Positions 17,753-24,543 of a stretch of DNA of 64,000 nt are shown one piece after another. The stretch comes from Methylocaldum marinum (GTDB lineage Bacteria; Pseudomonadota; Gammaproteobacteria; Methylococcales; Methylococcaceae). Location: contig NZ_AP017928.1 of assembly GCF_003584645.1 (NCBI RefSeq), positions 4,912,833 through 4,976,832 on the forward strand, in the 5' to 3' direction. The translations under genes were made by a program, and so were the position numbers. A model generated the notes under the pieces. That model saw only the letters and a program-made list of their open reading frames with translations. It did not search any database and was not told the origin of the DNA. Position 1 is the stretch's first letter. Each line of letters starts with the position of its first letter.

Positions 17753-20348
17753 GATCGATTTTCCCCTCCTTTCCGCGCCGAATTTCCACGCCGCGGTCAA
17801 TATGCCAATAAAGTGAGATGTCTTCTTTCAAGCCCCGAATCTTTATCGTGCCGTTAGGTTGCACCCAGGCGATGGCCTGTTCGCCCTTGACGTAACGGCG
17901 CGTGGCTTCTTCACGCAGAAAAACAGTGAATGCGGACTTGGGGACTTTCACCAGATTTCGGTGAAGAGCGCGTGCGGTATCGAGGCGGAAAATATCGTCC
18001 GCCAGATTAGCGACTTCGCCATTGAGCAGGGTAAGCTGTTGACCTTGAAGTGAAACCGCCAGGATCAACAGGAAGGTTTTTACCTCGCTCACACGTGTTT
18101 GTACGCCTTCCTGATCGTCCAGCATAGGATTCCAAATGTTGGCCGCCATCTGGGCGACTTGTTTTTTGGCGAATTCATCGCCCTGGATTTCTTCCTTCCA
18201 GGCTTGCCAACCTTCCGGTTCATTCTCGCGTTCGACATAGGTTGCCTTTAACAAAGCACGGATATCCATTGGAATCCGGATAATCGACCGCGATGGCGAT
18301 GACCATTCCTCCAACGAGCGTAGCAGCACATAAGGGGAATACACCCAAGCTTTTGCGCCGAATGTTTTTCGAATTTCTTTCTTGCCCAAGACACGCAGTT
18401 CGGCCAGAGGTTTAGCCTCCCGCAAAATCCAGCACTCCGGGCGTTCGGTCGGACGTGGGCCACGTGGATGCCGCCATAAGCGGCCGATACGTTGAAGCAG
18501 CATGTCGGTAGGGGCGAGTTCCGTAACCAACAAGTCCGCATCTAAATCGACGCTTTGCTCTACTACCTGGGTCGATACGAGAATGCATCCCGATGGCCGC
18601 AGCCCCTTGGCTTCGCCATCCTTACCCAAGGCATCCATCCAGTACTCTTCCAGCTCTTCCCGTCGGAAATGCGGAAAGCGGGAATGCAGCAATCCCAAAG
18701 CCGGGGCATCGGCATCTTGTTGAGCCAAAATCTCGAACTCGGCATAGATCATTTGAGCGCTGGCAACCGTGTCGCAAATCCACAGCACGCACGCGCCCTG
18801 GCTCGCCTTATCCCACACAGCGCGCCGGGCATCTTTGGATTCCATGAAGTCGATATGGACGGAACTGTCTTTCGGCGGCTCTACCGGGCGTGGCTTAATG
18901 AATGCTCCGCCGGACTGTCGTCCGGAAATTAATGGGTAAGCCGTAGCTTCTTCGGATGACTCGGACCCGTCCAACAGTGCCGCACGGCGTTCCGGAGTTA
19001 GCGTGGCGGATAAGAGAATAACGGTGCAGCCCAAATCTTCCAAGGTCTTGCATAGCACTCGGATCAATGTGCCGGTATAGAAATCATAGGAATGAATCTC
19101 GTCCAAAATGACGACTTTGCCCGCCAAACCGAAGCGCCGAACAAAGAAATGTTTGGCAGCAACTACCGAGAGTAAGGCTTGATCCACTGTGCCCACGCCA
19201 AATGGTGCGAGGATCGCACGCTTGGCGGAGGCGAACCAATCACGGGCGGCTCGGGCGTCTTCTGTTGGCTTTCCGGATGCGGTCGCCGAAGGTTCTGGTT
19301 GGTTGACTCCATCCATCAACCAGGAATTGGCATGAATCAGGCGAGTCGTTGGGTTTTTTTGGCAAATGACACCGATGAATTCGTTGACCCGAAGATGAAT
19401 GCGGTTGCTGGTGGCTTGGGTCGGGAGCGCGAAGTAAATTCCGTTTGCCTTGCCTTCGGTCAGCAAACGATAGGCGCAGGCTAAGGCAGCCTCAGTCTTG
19501 CCCATGCCCATAGGGGCTTCGATGACATAGACGCCGGGTTCGGTGATGGCTTCCAGAGCCTTGCTTTGCAAGTCATTCGGCGGAAAACAGAATAGTTGGT
19601 CGAAGCTGAAGCCAGCCTTCGTTGTGGGACGGGCAAAGCCGATTCTTTCCACGGCCTTCCGTGCCCGTTCCCGGCTTTCTGCGGGTGAGAAGTTCTGGTC
19701 CGCCTCCGGCGGGAAATTGGTTTCATCCGAACCGATCCAGTCGGCGACCGAGATTAAGCCGGCCAGCCACCAGAGATGCGGAGAATCCGGGCCGATTTCG
19801 GTATCCGGCAATTCTCCAAGCGCTTCTATTAGCTGATGCGCTACTTGCCTACGCTTCTTTTCCCACTCAGCATCGGTTGAAGCATTATTGTCGTTCGACA
19901 TACCGGCTGTCGCCTGCAAACCACGATCAGTGGGACGATGTAAGCGGCCATGATGAGCGCCCACGGATACCGCCCAATAAATTGCGCTTTTTCGTTTTAT
20001 GCCGGTTTCGAACAGCAGGTTTTGCACGGTGAACTGGCTTACCTTCGAGTGGTCCTTTTCCAGGTTTTGCCAACCCTGAGCGGTGCTGATTTGGGTCAAG
20101 CCATTCCGTTCAAGCCAAGCTGGACACTTGCACTGAAAGCCTTGGGAAATCTTGCCGATGTCATGCAGCGCGGCCATGATGGCGGCCACTTGGCGATTGA
20201 GCTTGAAATCTGCGAGAAAAGATGGCCTATGAGAAGCAATGAAGTGGGCTACATGGCCAACATTGAGTGCGTGGTGAAACACGCCGATGCCTGGGCCCTT
20301 ATCTTCCGTGGTTTTTGCCCAAAACTCGATTTGGTCAAGATTAAGCAT
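17736..20348 (-). CDS. cas3: CRISPR effector nuclease-helicase Cas3
   Basis: Cas3 is recruited to Cascade-bound targets and degrades the DNA processively. The 870-residue product has an N-terminal HD nuclease (VFHHALNVGHVAHF at about 23-36 and LHDIGK with H62 D63), a superfamily 2 helicase with Walker A APMGMGKTEAAL, the DExH motif LDEIHSYD, and the QRIGRLWRH-type motif VI. No fusion or truncation is seen, so interference looks intact. It heads the cas operon on the minus strand; the promoter should be just above 20348. Confidence 0.95.
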   Translation of the reverse strand: MLNLDQIEFWAKTTEDKGPGIGVFHHALNVGHVAHFIASHRPSFLADFKLNRQVAAIMAALHDIGKISQGFQCKCPAWLERNGLTQISTAQGWQNLEKDHSKVSQFTVQNLLFETGIKRKSAIYWAVSVGAHHGRLHRPTDRGLQATAGMSNDNNASTDAEWEKKRRQVAHQLIEALGELPDTEIGPDSPHLWWLAGLISVADWIGSDETNFPPEADQNFSPAESRERARKAVERIGFARPTTKAGFSFDQLFCFPPNDLQSKALEAITEPGVYVIEAPMGMGKTEAALACAYRLLTEGKANGIYFALPTQATSNRIHLRVNEFIGVICQKNPTTRLIHANSWLMDGVNQPEPSATASGKPTEDARAARDWFASAKRAILAPFGVGTVDQALLSVVAAKHFFVRRFGLAGKVVILDEIHSYDFYTGTLIRVLCKTLEDLGCTVILLSATLTPERRAALLDGSESSEEATAYPLISGRQSGGAFIKPRPVEPPKDSSVHIDFMESKDARRAVWDKASQGACVLWICDTVASAQMIYAEFEILAQQDADAPALGLLHSRFPHFRREELEEYWMDALGKDGEAKGLRPSGCILVSTQVVEQSVDLDADLLVTELAPTDMLLQRIGRLWRHPRGPRPTERPECWILREAKPLAELRVLGKKEIRKTFGAKAWVYSPYVLLRSLEEWSSPSRSIIRIPMDIRALLKATYVERENEPEGWQAWKEEIQGDEFAKKQVAQMAANIWNPMLDDQEGVQTRVSEVKTFLLILAVSLQGQQLTLLNGEVANLADDIFRLDTARALHRNLVKVPKSAFTVFLREEATRRYVKGEQAIAWVQPNGTIKIRGLKEDISLYWHIDRGVEIRRGKEGKIDHESCD

Positions 20349-20503
20349 GGATTTCCCCCGGCAAATTCACACAATGCCAACCTGGGCAATGCTCCTGTTT
20401 CGGCGGCAGAGCCGGGCGCTCTTCCCCCAATATTTCCAATACCCTTTTTCCATGTCTTATCCCCCACTAACCGAAAACAGCGAAATCGCTTCTTATGGTT
20501 CTC

Positions 20504-20593
20504 TTAGATCGGTGAATCCTGTGTGCTGATGTAGTCGAATCGATCCTCGAGGTCGTCGGCGGCATCAGCGGTCAAAAGAACGCGGTAAGCCAT
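20504..20593 (-). pseudogene. Truncated RelE/ParE-type toxin gene (29 codons)
   Basis: A short frame reads MAYRVLLTADAADDLEDRFD then YISTQDSPI and stops. This is the typical N-terminus of ParE/RelE-superfamily toxins (MxYRVxLTxxAxxDLExIxxYI), but only about a third of the family length is present, lacking the catalytic or gyrase-binding C-terminal part. The ATG overlaps the stop of the upstream 62-codon frame by one base (TGATG), the usual antitoxin-toxin arrangement. It lies about 155 bases upstream of cas3 on the same strand. Read as a decayed toxin. Confidence 0.6.
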
Positions 20594-20781
20594 CACCCCC
20601 GTTCCTTGTTACGCAGCTGGTCTTGATTTAGTTCCTTATCAATCCGAGGCGGATTGGCGTATGAGGCTTGCACTGCCGCCACATCGATGCAGTGATAGGA
20701 CAGACGGCAACAATTCACCCGATCGGCGGAGTCGGATCGAACTCTTGCCCAATACTTCCAAGAAACATGATCAGCGGCCAT
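20593..20781 (-). CDS. Small unrecognised protein, possible antitoxin partner of the ParE relic
   Basis: A 62-residue frame starting MAADHVSWKYWARVRSDSAD and ending PRIDKELNQDQLRNKERG. The family was not recognised. It ends one base into the start of a truncated ParE-like toxin, which is the position and coupling of an antitoxin gene, and its C-terminal tail is charged like a toxin-binding segment. The N-terminal part does not look like a standard DNA-binding fold, so it may itself be rearranged or non-coding. Confidence 0.35.
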   Translation of the reverse strand: MAADHVSWKYWARVRSDSADRVNCCRLSYHCIDVAAVQASYANPPRIDKELNQDQLRNKERG

Positions 20782-21250
20782 CTCTTATCTCCCATGCGAT
20801 GTAAACCTTATAGCATAGGCAGTAGCTCACCAGGTGAGCCTGTAAGGATGACTATATGCCGGAAAGGGCCGAAATTCTTGTAACTGAATCTTTACATCAT
20901 GTATCGGACGAGATTCCGGGAGGGGGGATTGGGAGGCGAGTGTCTGATGTTGTTTGTCAAGGATATTGATTTTATTGATATTTTCTGATTTATGAGTAAC
21001 GGTAAGCCCAGAGGGAAGAGGGTGTCTACACAAATCGTCATCTCGGCATCGCGAACGATGCGGCTCGTGCCGGACAATCCCTGCCCGGCACCCTTCGGGC
21101 GGACTACTGTGCACCAGTTCGCCGGGAGCGAACCGGAACGTGCGAAGCACGGCCCGAAGGGCGAGTCTCAGGGATGAGACGAGTAAATCGGCTATCCTGT
21201 CGATTTGTCACTGCGTTCAGCACATCCTACGAGCTGGGATAGGCGCTAAG
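20782..21250. other. Intergenic stretch with dispersed repeat sequence
   Basis: No credible gene. The part around 21050-21190 (CGGCACCCTTCGGGCGG, then CGAAGGGCGAGTCTCAGG) looks like a dispersed intergenic repeat; the first phrase also occurs at about 7230 beside the CRISPR array. An AT-rich patch at about 20940-21000 separates it from the ParE relic and could hold its promoter. Confidence 0.45.
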
Positions 21251-21775
21251 CTATCTGCCGCGCCTTCCGATGGCCATCGATGGAAACCGCTCGGGGCGGA
21301 TGCTCGTCCTCGTTGCACGGGCTAAGGTAGCCAAATCGTTGGGCGTGACGACCGGCCTCCTATCGGGGGTCGAGCCGTAGTAGCGCCGACTCCCGGGCAG
21401 TATTCGCGAAAGTCCTCCGGCGATCAGCAAGGTGACAACGCACGCACAGCAGCTTCTGTAAGTCAGGTTGTAGGTTCCAATCCTCTGCCATGCCGCCCAC
21501 GCGTCGAGTATCGCATCCTCGTCGAACGCGCCGGCAAACGTGTAATCCTGCGGCAGCCGGTTGCCTTCGCTGGCGCAGTCGACGCGAAACACTTCCGCGC
21601 CGCCGGGAACGGTGGATTCCCCGATGAGTATCTGATACGCGGCCTCCGAGGTAGCGACCGACCCGCTTCTGGGCCACCAGCTGATGTAAGTCGAGCCGCA
21701 CGTCATCGCGCCGTGACCGACGTTCCCGCCGCTGCCGATGACGCCCGTGCCGGGCCAGACATGGACTGTAACCAA
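21251..21775 (-). CDS. Unrecognised protein, possible permuted papain/NlpC-P60-fold enzyme
   Basis: A 174-residue protein. The TTG start at 21775 is supported by AAGGAG about 8 bases upstream. Visible features are an early VGHGAM followed by STYISWWP, then a late SCCACVVTLLIAGG. A His in a GH(A/G)-type strand early and a Cys at the head of a helix late is the order of permuted papain-like (LRAT/YaeF/NlpC-P60-type) hydrolases, and GHxxxxxxxxYISWWP-type motifs are seen in some secreted effector-like proteins. No signal peptide and no obvious immunity partner are adjacent. Function is inferred from two motifs only; it could equally be an orphan accessory protein. Confidence 0.5.
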   Translation of the reverse strand: MVTVHVWPGTGVIGSGGNVGHGAMTCGSTYISWWPRSGSVATSEAAYQILIGESTVPGGAEVFRVDCASEGNRLPQDYTFAGAFDEDAILDAWAAWQRIGTYNLTYRSCCACVVTLLIAGGLSRILPGSRRYYGSTPDRRPVVTPNDLATLARATRTSIRPERFPSMAIGRRGR

Positions 21776-21810
21776 GGTTTTTCTCCTTTCGAGTAGAGGG
21801 ACGTTGAACC

Positions 21811-21917
21811 GTTACCATGCGTCAAGAAAGTAAAGCCCTATTCGAGTCGCCCTCCCCCCAACCCTCTCCCAGAGGGAGAGGGAGCCGTTGCCGCTCTACT
21901 TTCTTGGCTATTGGTAA
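21811..21917. mobile_element. Short inverted-repeat element, family 1, copy A (107 bp)
   Basis: The left end GTCAAGAAAGTAAAG and right end CTACTTTCTTGGC are inverted repeats. The centre carries CCCTCTCCCAGAGGGAGAGGG as a hairpin (shown in parts: CCCTCTCCC with GGGAGAGGG). A second copy of identical length, alignable base for base with scattered differences, lies at 50200-50306. Constant length, ends and centre at two unrelated intergenic sites suggest a non-autonomous element (MITE- or REP-like). Confidence 0.65.
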
Positions 21918-22079
21918 TTGTAAGCAAGGAGCCCGGATTCTGCTTCGAGGCCGTGAAAGAATTCCCCCTCTTGATAGCATGGCGGCCCGCCCGGACGACT
22001 GCGTGGGGCCGGACAATCCGGTGCGTGCGGTCGACGCTTAGTGGACAGGTGGGTTCCAAAGCCCATCGACAGATGGATA

Positions 22080-22108
22080 GGGGGCTCTTGTGGCTTTACT
22101 TTCTTGAC
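22080..22108. mobile_element. Right-end fragment of inverted-repeat element family 1
   Basis: GGGGGCTCTTGTGGCTTTAC followed by TTTCTTGAC matches the right third of the copy at 50200-50306 almost perfectly. It stops at TTGAC, exactly where the IS605-type element begins, so the insertion probably used this TTGAC. Confidence 0.6.
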
Positions 22109-22184
22109 CCGGTGCGTGACAAGCGCCGCCGTTCAGGGCGGGGAAGGATAGCGCGGACGGCGCAGCCGTCCTTGTCTTTGGGTT

Positions 22185-22598
22185 TCAGTGTGGGGTTTGC
22201 TGCTGCTCGATGTACTGGCGCACGATGGAAATCGGCGCGCCGCCGCAGCTTGAAGCGAAATAGGACGGCGACCACAGCACGCCTTTCCAGTAGCGCTTCT
22301 GGATGTCGGGCCGTTCCTTCCGCAGCAGGCGACTGGAGACGCCTTTGAGGCTGTTCACGAGATTGGAGACAGCCACCTTGGGCGGGTATTCCACAAGCAG
22401 GTGAACGTGATCGTCCTCGCCGTCCATCTCGATCAGTTGCGCCTCGAAGTCGGCGCAGACCTTGGCGAAGATCGTGCGCAGCCGGTTGATGGCGTCGCCA
22501 TCGAATACCCTGCGGCGATATTTCGCCACAAAGACCAAGTGGACGTGCATTTTGAAAACGCAGTGCCGTCCATGCCTTATATCGTTGTCATTGTTCAT
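22185..22598 (-). CDS. tnpA: IS200/IS605-family Y1 transposase TnpA
   Basis: A single-strand DNA transposase that cuts and joins IS ends through a tyrosine. The 137-residue product starts MNNDNDIRHGRHCVFKMHVH and contains the HUH motif in DDHVHLLVEY and the catalytic Tyr (about Y129) in IVRQYIEQQ near the C-terminus. Length is normal, with no frameshift. It starts 15 bases from the divergent tnpB. The upstream in-frame extension to 22625 would overlap tnpB and is unlikely. Confidence 0.93.
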   Translation of the reverse strand: MNNDNDIRHGRHCVFKMHVHLVFVAKYRRRVFDGDAINRLRTIFAKVCADFEAQLIEMDGEDDHVHLLVEYPPKVAVSNLVNSLKGVSSRLLRKERPDIQKRYWKGVLWSPSYFASSCGGAPISIVRQYIEQQQTPH

Positions 22599-22613
22599 AG
22601 ACCAAACTATACT

Positions 22614-23840
22614 ATGCGCATGCAACGCCTCAAAGCCTTCACATTCGAACTACGCCCGACCGGCGAGCAGCAGCGCCAGATGCGCCGCTTCGCTGGCTCG
22701 TGCCGGTTCGTCTACAACAAGGCGCTGGCGTTGCAGAAAGAGCGCTACGAGCGCGGAGAGAAGAAGCTGGGCTACGCCGGGCTATGCAAGCTGCTCACCG
22801 AGTGGCGCAACAGCGATGAAACGGCGTGGTTGGCGGATGCGCCAGTGCATCCGCTGCAACAGACTCTCAAGGATTTGGAGCGGGCCTACAGCAACTTCTT
22901 CGCCAAGCGGGCCGACTTTCCACGTTTCAAGAAGAAAGGCCAGCGCGACAGCTTCCGCTACCCCGACCCGAAACAGATCAAGCTCGATCAGGGCAACAGT
23001 CGCATCTTCCTGCCCAAGCTCGGCCGGCTGCGCTATCGCAATAGCCGGGATGTGCTGGGTACGGTGAAGAACGTCACCGTCAGCCTGTCGGGCGGTAAGT
23101 GGTTCGTGTCGATCCAGACCGAGCGCGAGGTCGAGCAGCCCATCCCGCAGGGTGGCGCGGTCGGCATCGACATGGGGCTGGCCCGGTTCGCTACGCTCTC
23201 GGATGGCACGTTCTACGCGCCGCCCAACAGCTTCAAGCGGCATGAGACACGCTTGCGCAAGGCACAGCAAGCACTATCCCGCAAAGTGAAGTTCAGCAAC
23301 AACTGGAAGAAGGCGAAAGCCCGCGTCCAGCGCATTCATTCCCGCATCGGCAACGCCCGCCGCGACTTCCTGCACAAGACCTCGACCGCGATCAGCCAAA
23401 ACCACGCGATGGTGTGTATCGAGGATTTGCAGGTACGGAACATGTCCAGGTCAGCGGCAGGTACTACCGAACAACCGGGACGAAACGTTCGGGCCAAGTC
23501 TGGCCTGAACAAGTCCATCCTCGATCAAGGCTGGTTCGAGTTCCGCCGCCAACTGGATTACAAGCTGGCGTGGCAAGGCGGCTGGCTGGTTGCAGTGCCG
23601 CCACAGAACACGAGCCGTACCTGTCCGTGCTGCGGCCATGTGTCTGCCGACAACCGGCAGACGCAAGCCCGATTTGCGTGTGTGGAATGTGGCTTCGAGG
23701 AAAACGCCGATGTGGTCGGCGCGATCAATGTGCTAAGGGCGGGACACGCCCGGTTCGCCTGTGAAGTGAGCGATGCAGTAGGGTCGCCAGCAGCAGGAAC
23801 CCACCGAAGCGACTCAGGGGCGGCTCAATGCCGCCCCTGA
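22614..23840 (+). CDS. tnpB: TnpB RNA-guided nuclease of the IS605-type element
   Basis: TnpB is the RNA-guided DNA nuclease ancestral to Cas12 that helps keep the IS at its donor site. The 408-residue product starts MRMQRLKAFTFELRPTGEQQ. The RuvC residues appear intact: D186 (GIDMGLARF), E270 (CIEDLQVRN) and D366 (ENADVVGA). The zinc finger is CPCCG (from about 337) with CVECG. After the last catalytic Asp the tail is rich in Ala, Gly and Ser, as expected where the coding region overlaps the omega RNA. A second ATG at 22620 is an alternative start. Probably active. Confidence 0.92.
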   Translation: MRMQRLKAFTFELRPTGEQQRQMRRFAGSCRFVYNKALALQKERYERGEKKLGYAGLCKLLTEWRNSDETAWLADAPVHPLQQTLKDLERAYSNFFAKRADFPRFKKKGQRDSFRYPDPKQIKLDQGNSRIFLPKLGRLRYRNSRDVLGTVKNVTVSLSGGKWFVSIQTEREVEQPIPQGGAVGIDMGLARFATLSDGTFYAPPNSFKRHETRLRKAQQALSRKVKFSNNWKKAKARVQRIHSRIGNARRDFLHKTSTAISQNHAMVCIEDLQVRNMSRSAAGTTEQPGRNVRAKSGLNKSILDQGWFEFRRQLDYKLAWQGGWLVAVPPQNTSRTCPCCGHVSADNRQTQARFACVECGFEENADVVGAINVLRAGHARFACEVSDAVGSPAAGTHRSDSGAAQCRP

Positions 23841-23884
23841 GCGCCGTAGGAATCTCCGGCCTTCAGGCCGGGGAGGATGTCAAC
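23700..23884 (+). ncRNA. Probable omega RNA (reRNA) region at the tnpB 3' end
   Basis: In IS605-type elements the guide RNA of TnpB comes from the tnpB 3' end plus the right end of the element, with the guide read from the flanking DNA. Here the right end ends with the hairpin CCGGCC-TTCA-GGCCGG (23856-23871) and GGGAGGATGTCAAC. The guide would then start near 23885, inside the end of the neighbouring IS200-type element. The 5' limit given is a guess. Confidence 0.35.
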
Positions 23885-24510
23885 TTAATCAGCTACCACC
23901 CGCAGAGCGGGTGGTTTGATGAAGGCCCCCTGAGGGGGCCGAAAAACGGATGAAAGGGCCTAAAGACCCTGGATGTACAGTTGCTCGATGCGCCTCTCCT
24001 CAGCTTCCTGATGACGGATATAGGCTCGAATCACTTGCTCATCCAATCCCACAGTGCTGACGCAATACCCCTTGGCCCAGAAATGTAGCCCCGTGAAGTT
24101 TCGCTTCTGTCCCAAGAATTCCCGATGGATACGGACCGCGGATTTCCCTTTCAGAAAGCCCACCGTATAGGCCACGCTGAACTTCGGCGGAATACTCAAG
24201 CACGGATGAATGTGATCCGGCATCGCGTGCCCTTCCACCAACTCGATGCCCACTTGGCGGCACAACTCGCGGAAAATCCCCCCGACCCGTCGCCGCAACG
24301 TTCCATAGATTGCCCGGCGCCGGTATTTGGGCACAAACACAACATGGTACTTGCAGTACCATTTGACGTGAGATTGGCTCTGCCATTCTCGGATGATGAC
24401 CTCCTTCCAATTGCAGTTGTAGGAGGGAGGTCATCGACCATCCAAGGGCGCTCGCCGGAACGGAAGAGCCTTGCGGAGTCCACCGCCAGAGGCGGTGGCT
24501 TACCTAATCG
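23885..24510 (-). mobile_element. IS200-type element (tnpA only)
   Basis: A compact element with a Y1 transposase gene and a perfect subterminal hairpin with an AGA loop near each end: ACCACCCGC/GCGGGTGGT (23895-23915) and CCACCGCC/GGCGGTGG (24480-24498). A further hairpin GGCCCCC/GGGGGCC lies at about 23924-23940. It sits directly against the right end of the IS605-type element. Exact ends are approximate. Confidence 0.75.
23960..24394 (-). CDS. tnpA: IS200-type Y1 transposase TnpA with an ATC codon in the start position
   Basis: The frame reads REWQSQSHVKWYCKYHVVFV then PKYRRR and on to a normal C-terminus, with the HUH motif in DHIHPCLSIPPK and the Tyr in IRAYIRHQE. The part before HVVFVPKYR is typical of intact IS200 transposases, so the natural start is upstream of the GTG at 24340. 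A strong AAGGAGGT precedes the codon ATC at 24394-24392, which stands where family members would have ATG; no ATG, GTG or TTG lies between there and the upstream stop. Either a rare ATC start is used or the start was lost by one base change. The GTG at 24340 would give a shortened 126-residue protein. Confidence 0.75.
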   Translation of the reverse strand: MREWQSQSHVKWYCKYHVVFVPKYRRRAIYGTLRRRVGGIFRELCRQVGIELVEGHAMPDHIHPCLSIPPKFSVAYTVGFLKGKSAVRIHREFLGQKRNFTGLHFWAKGYCVSTVGLDEQVIRAYIRHQEAEERRIEQLYIQGL

Positions 24511-24543
24511 AGTTACTTGGGCGATCACATAAGATCGGCATGC

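Larger units (their letters stand above)
22109..23884. mobile_element. IS200/IS605-family element with divergent tnpA and tnpB
   Basis: A complete element of about 1.78 kb: Y1 transposase tnpA on the minus strand and tnpB on the plus strand, heads together. Both ends carry hairpins with a TTCA loop: CGCC/GGCG near 22121-22138 on the left, followed by GGGGAAGGAT, and CCGGCC/GGCCGG (23856-23871) on the right, followed by GGGAGGAT. A further left-end hairpin GGACGGC/GCCGTCC spans 22155-22171. The left flank TTGAC (22104-22108) is a plausible target-site/TAM. The exact ends (22109 and 23884) are inferred from these hairpins and flanks. Confidence 0.8.

Noticed and set aside
23916-23945. GGCCCCC/GGGGGCC hairpin as a rho-independent terminator
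   Set aside because: The A-run follows on the plus strand and no T-run follows for either likely transcript; it is better explained as part of the IS200-type end.
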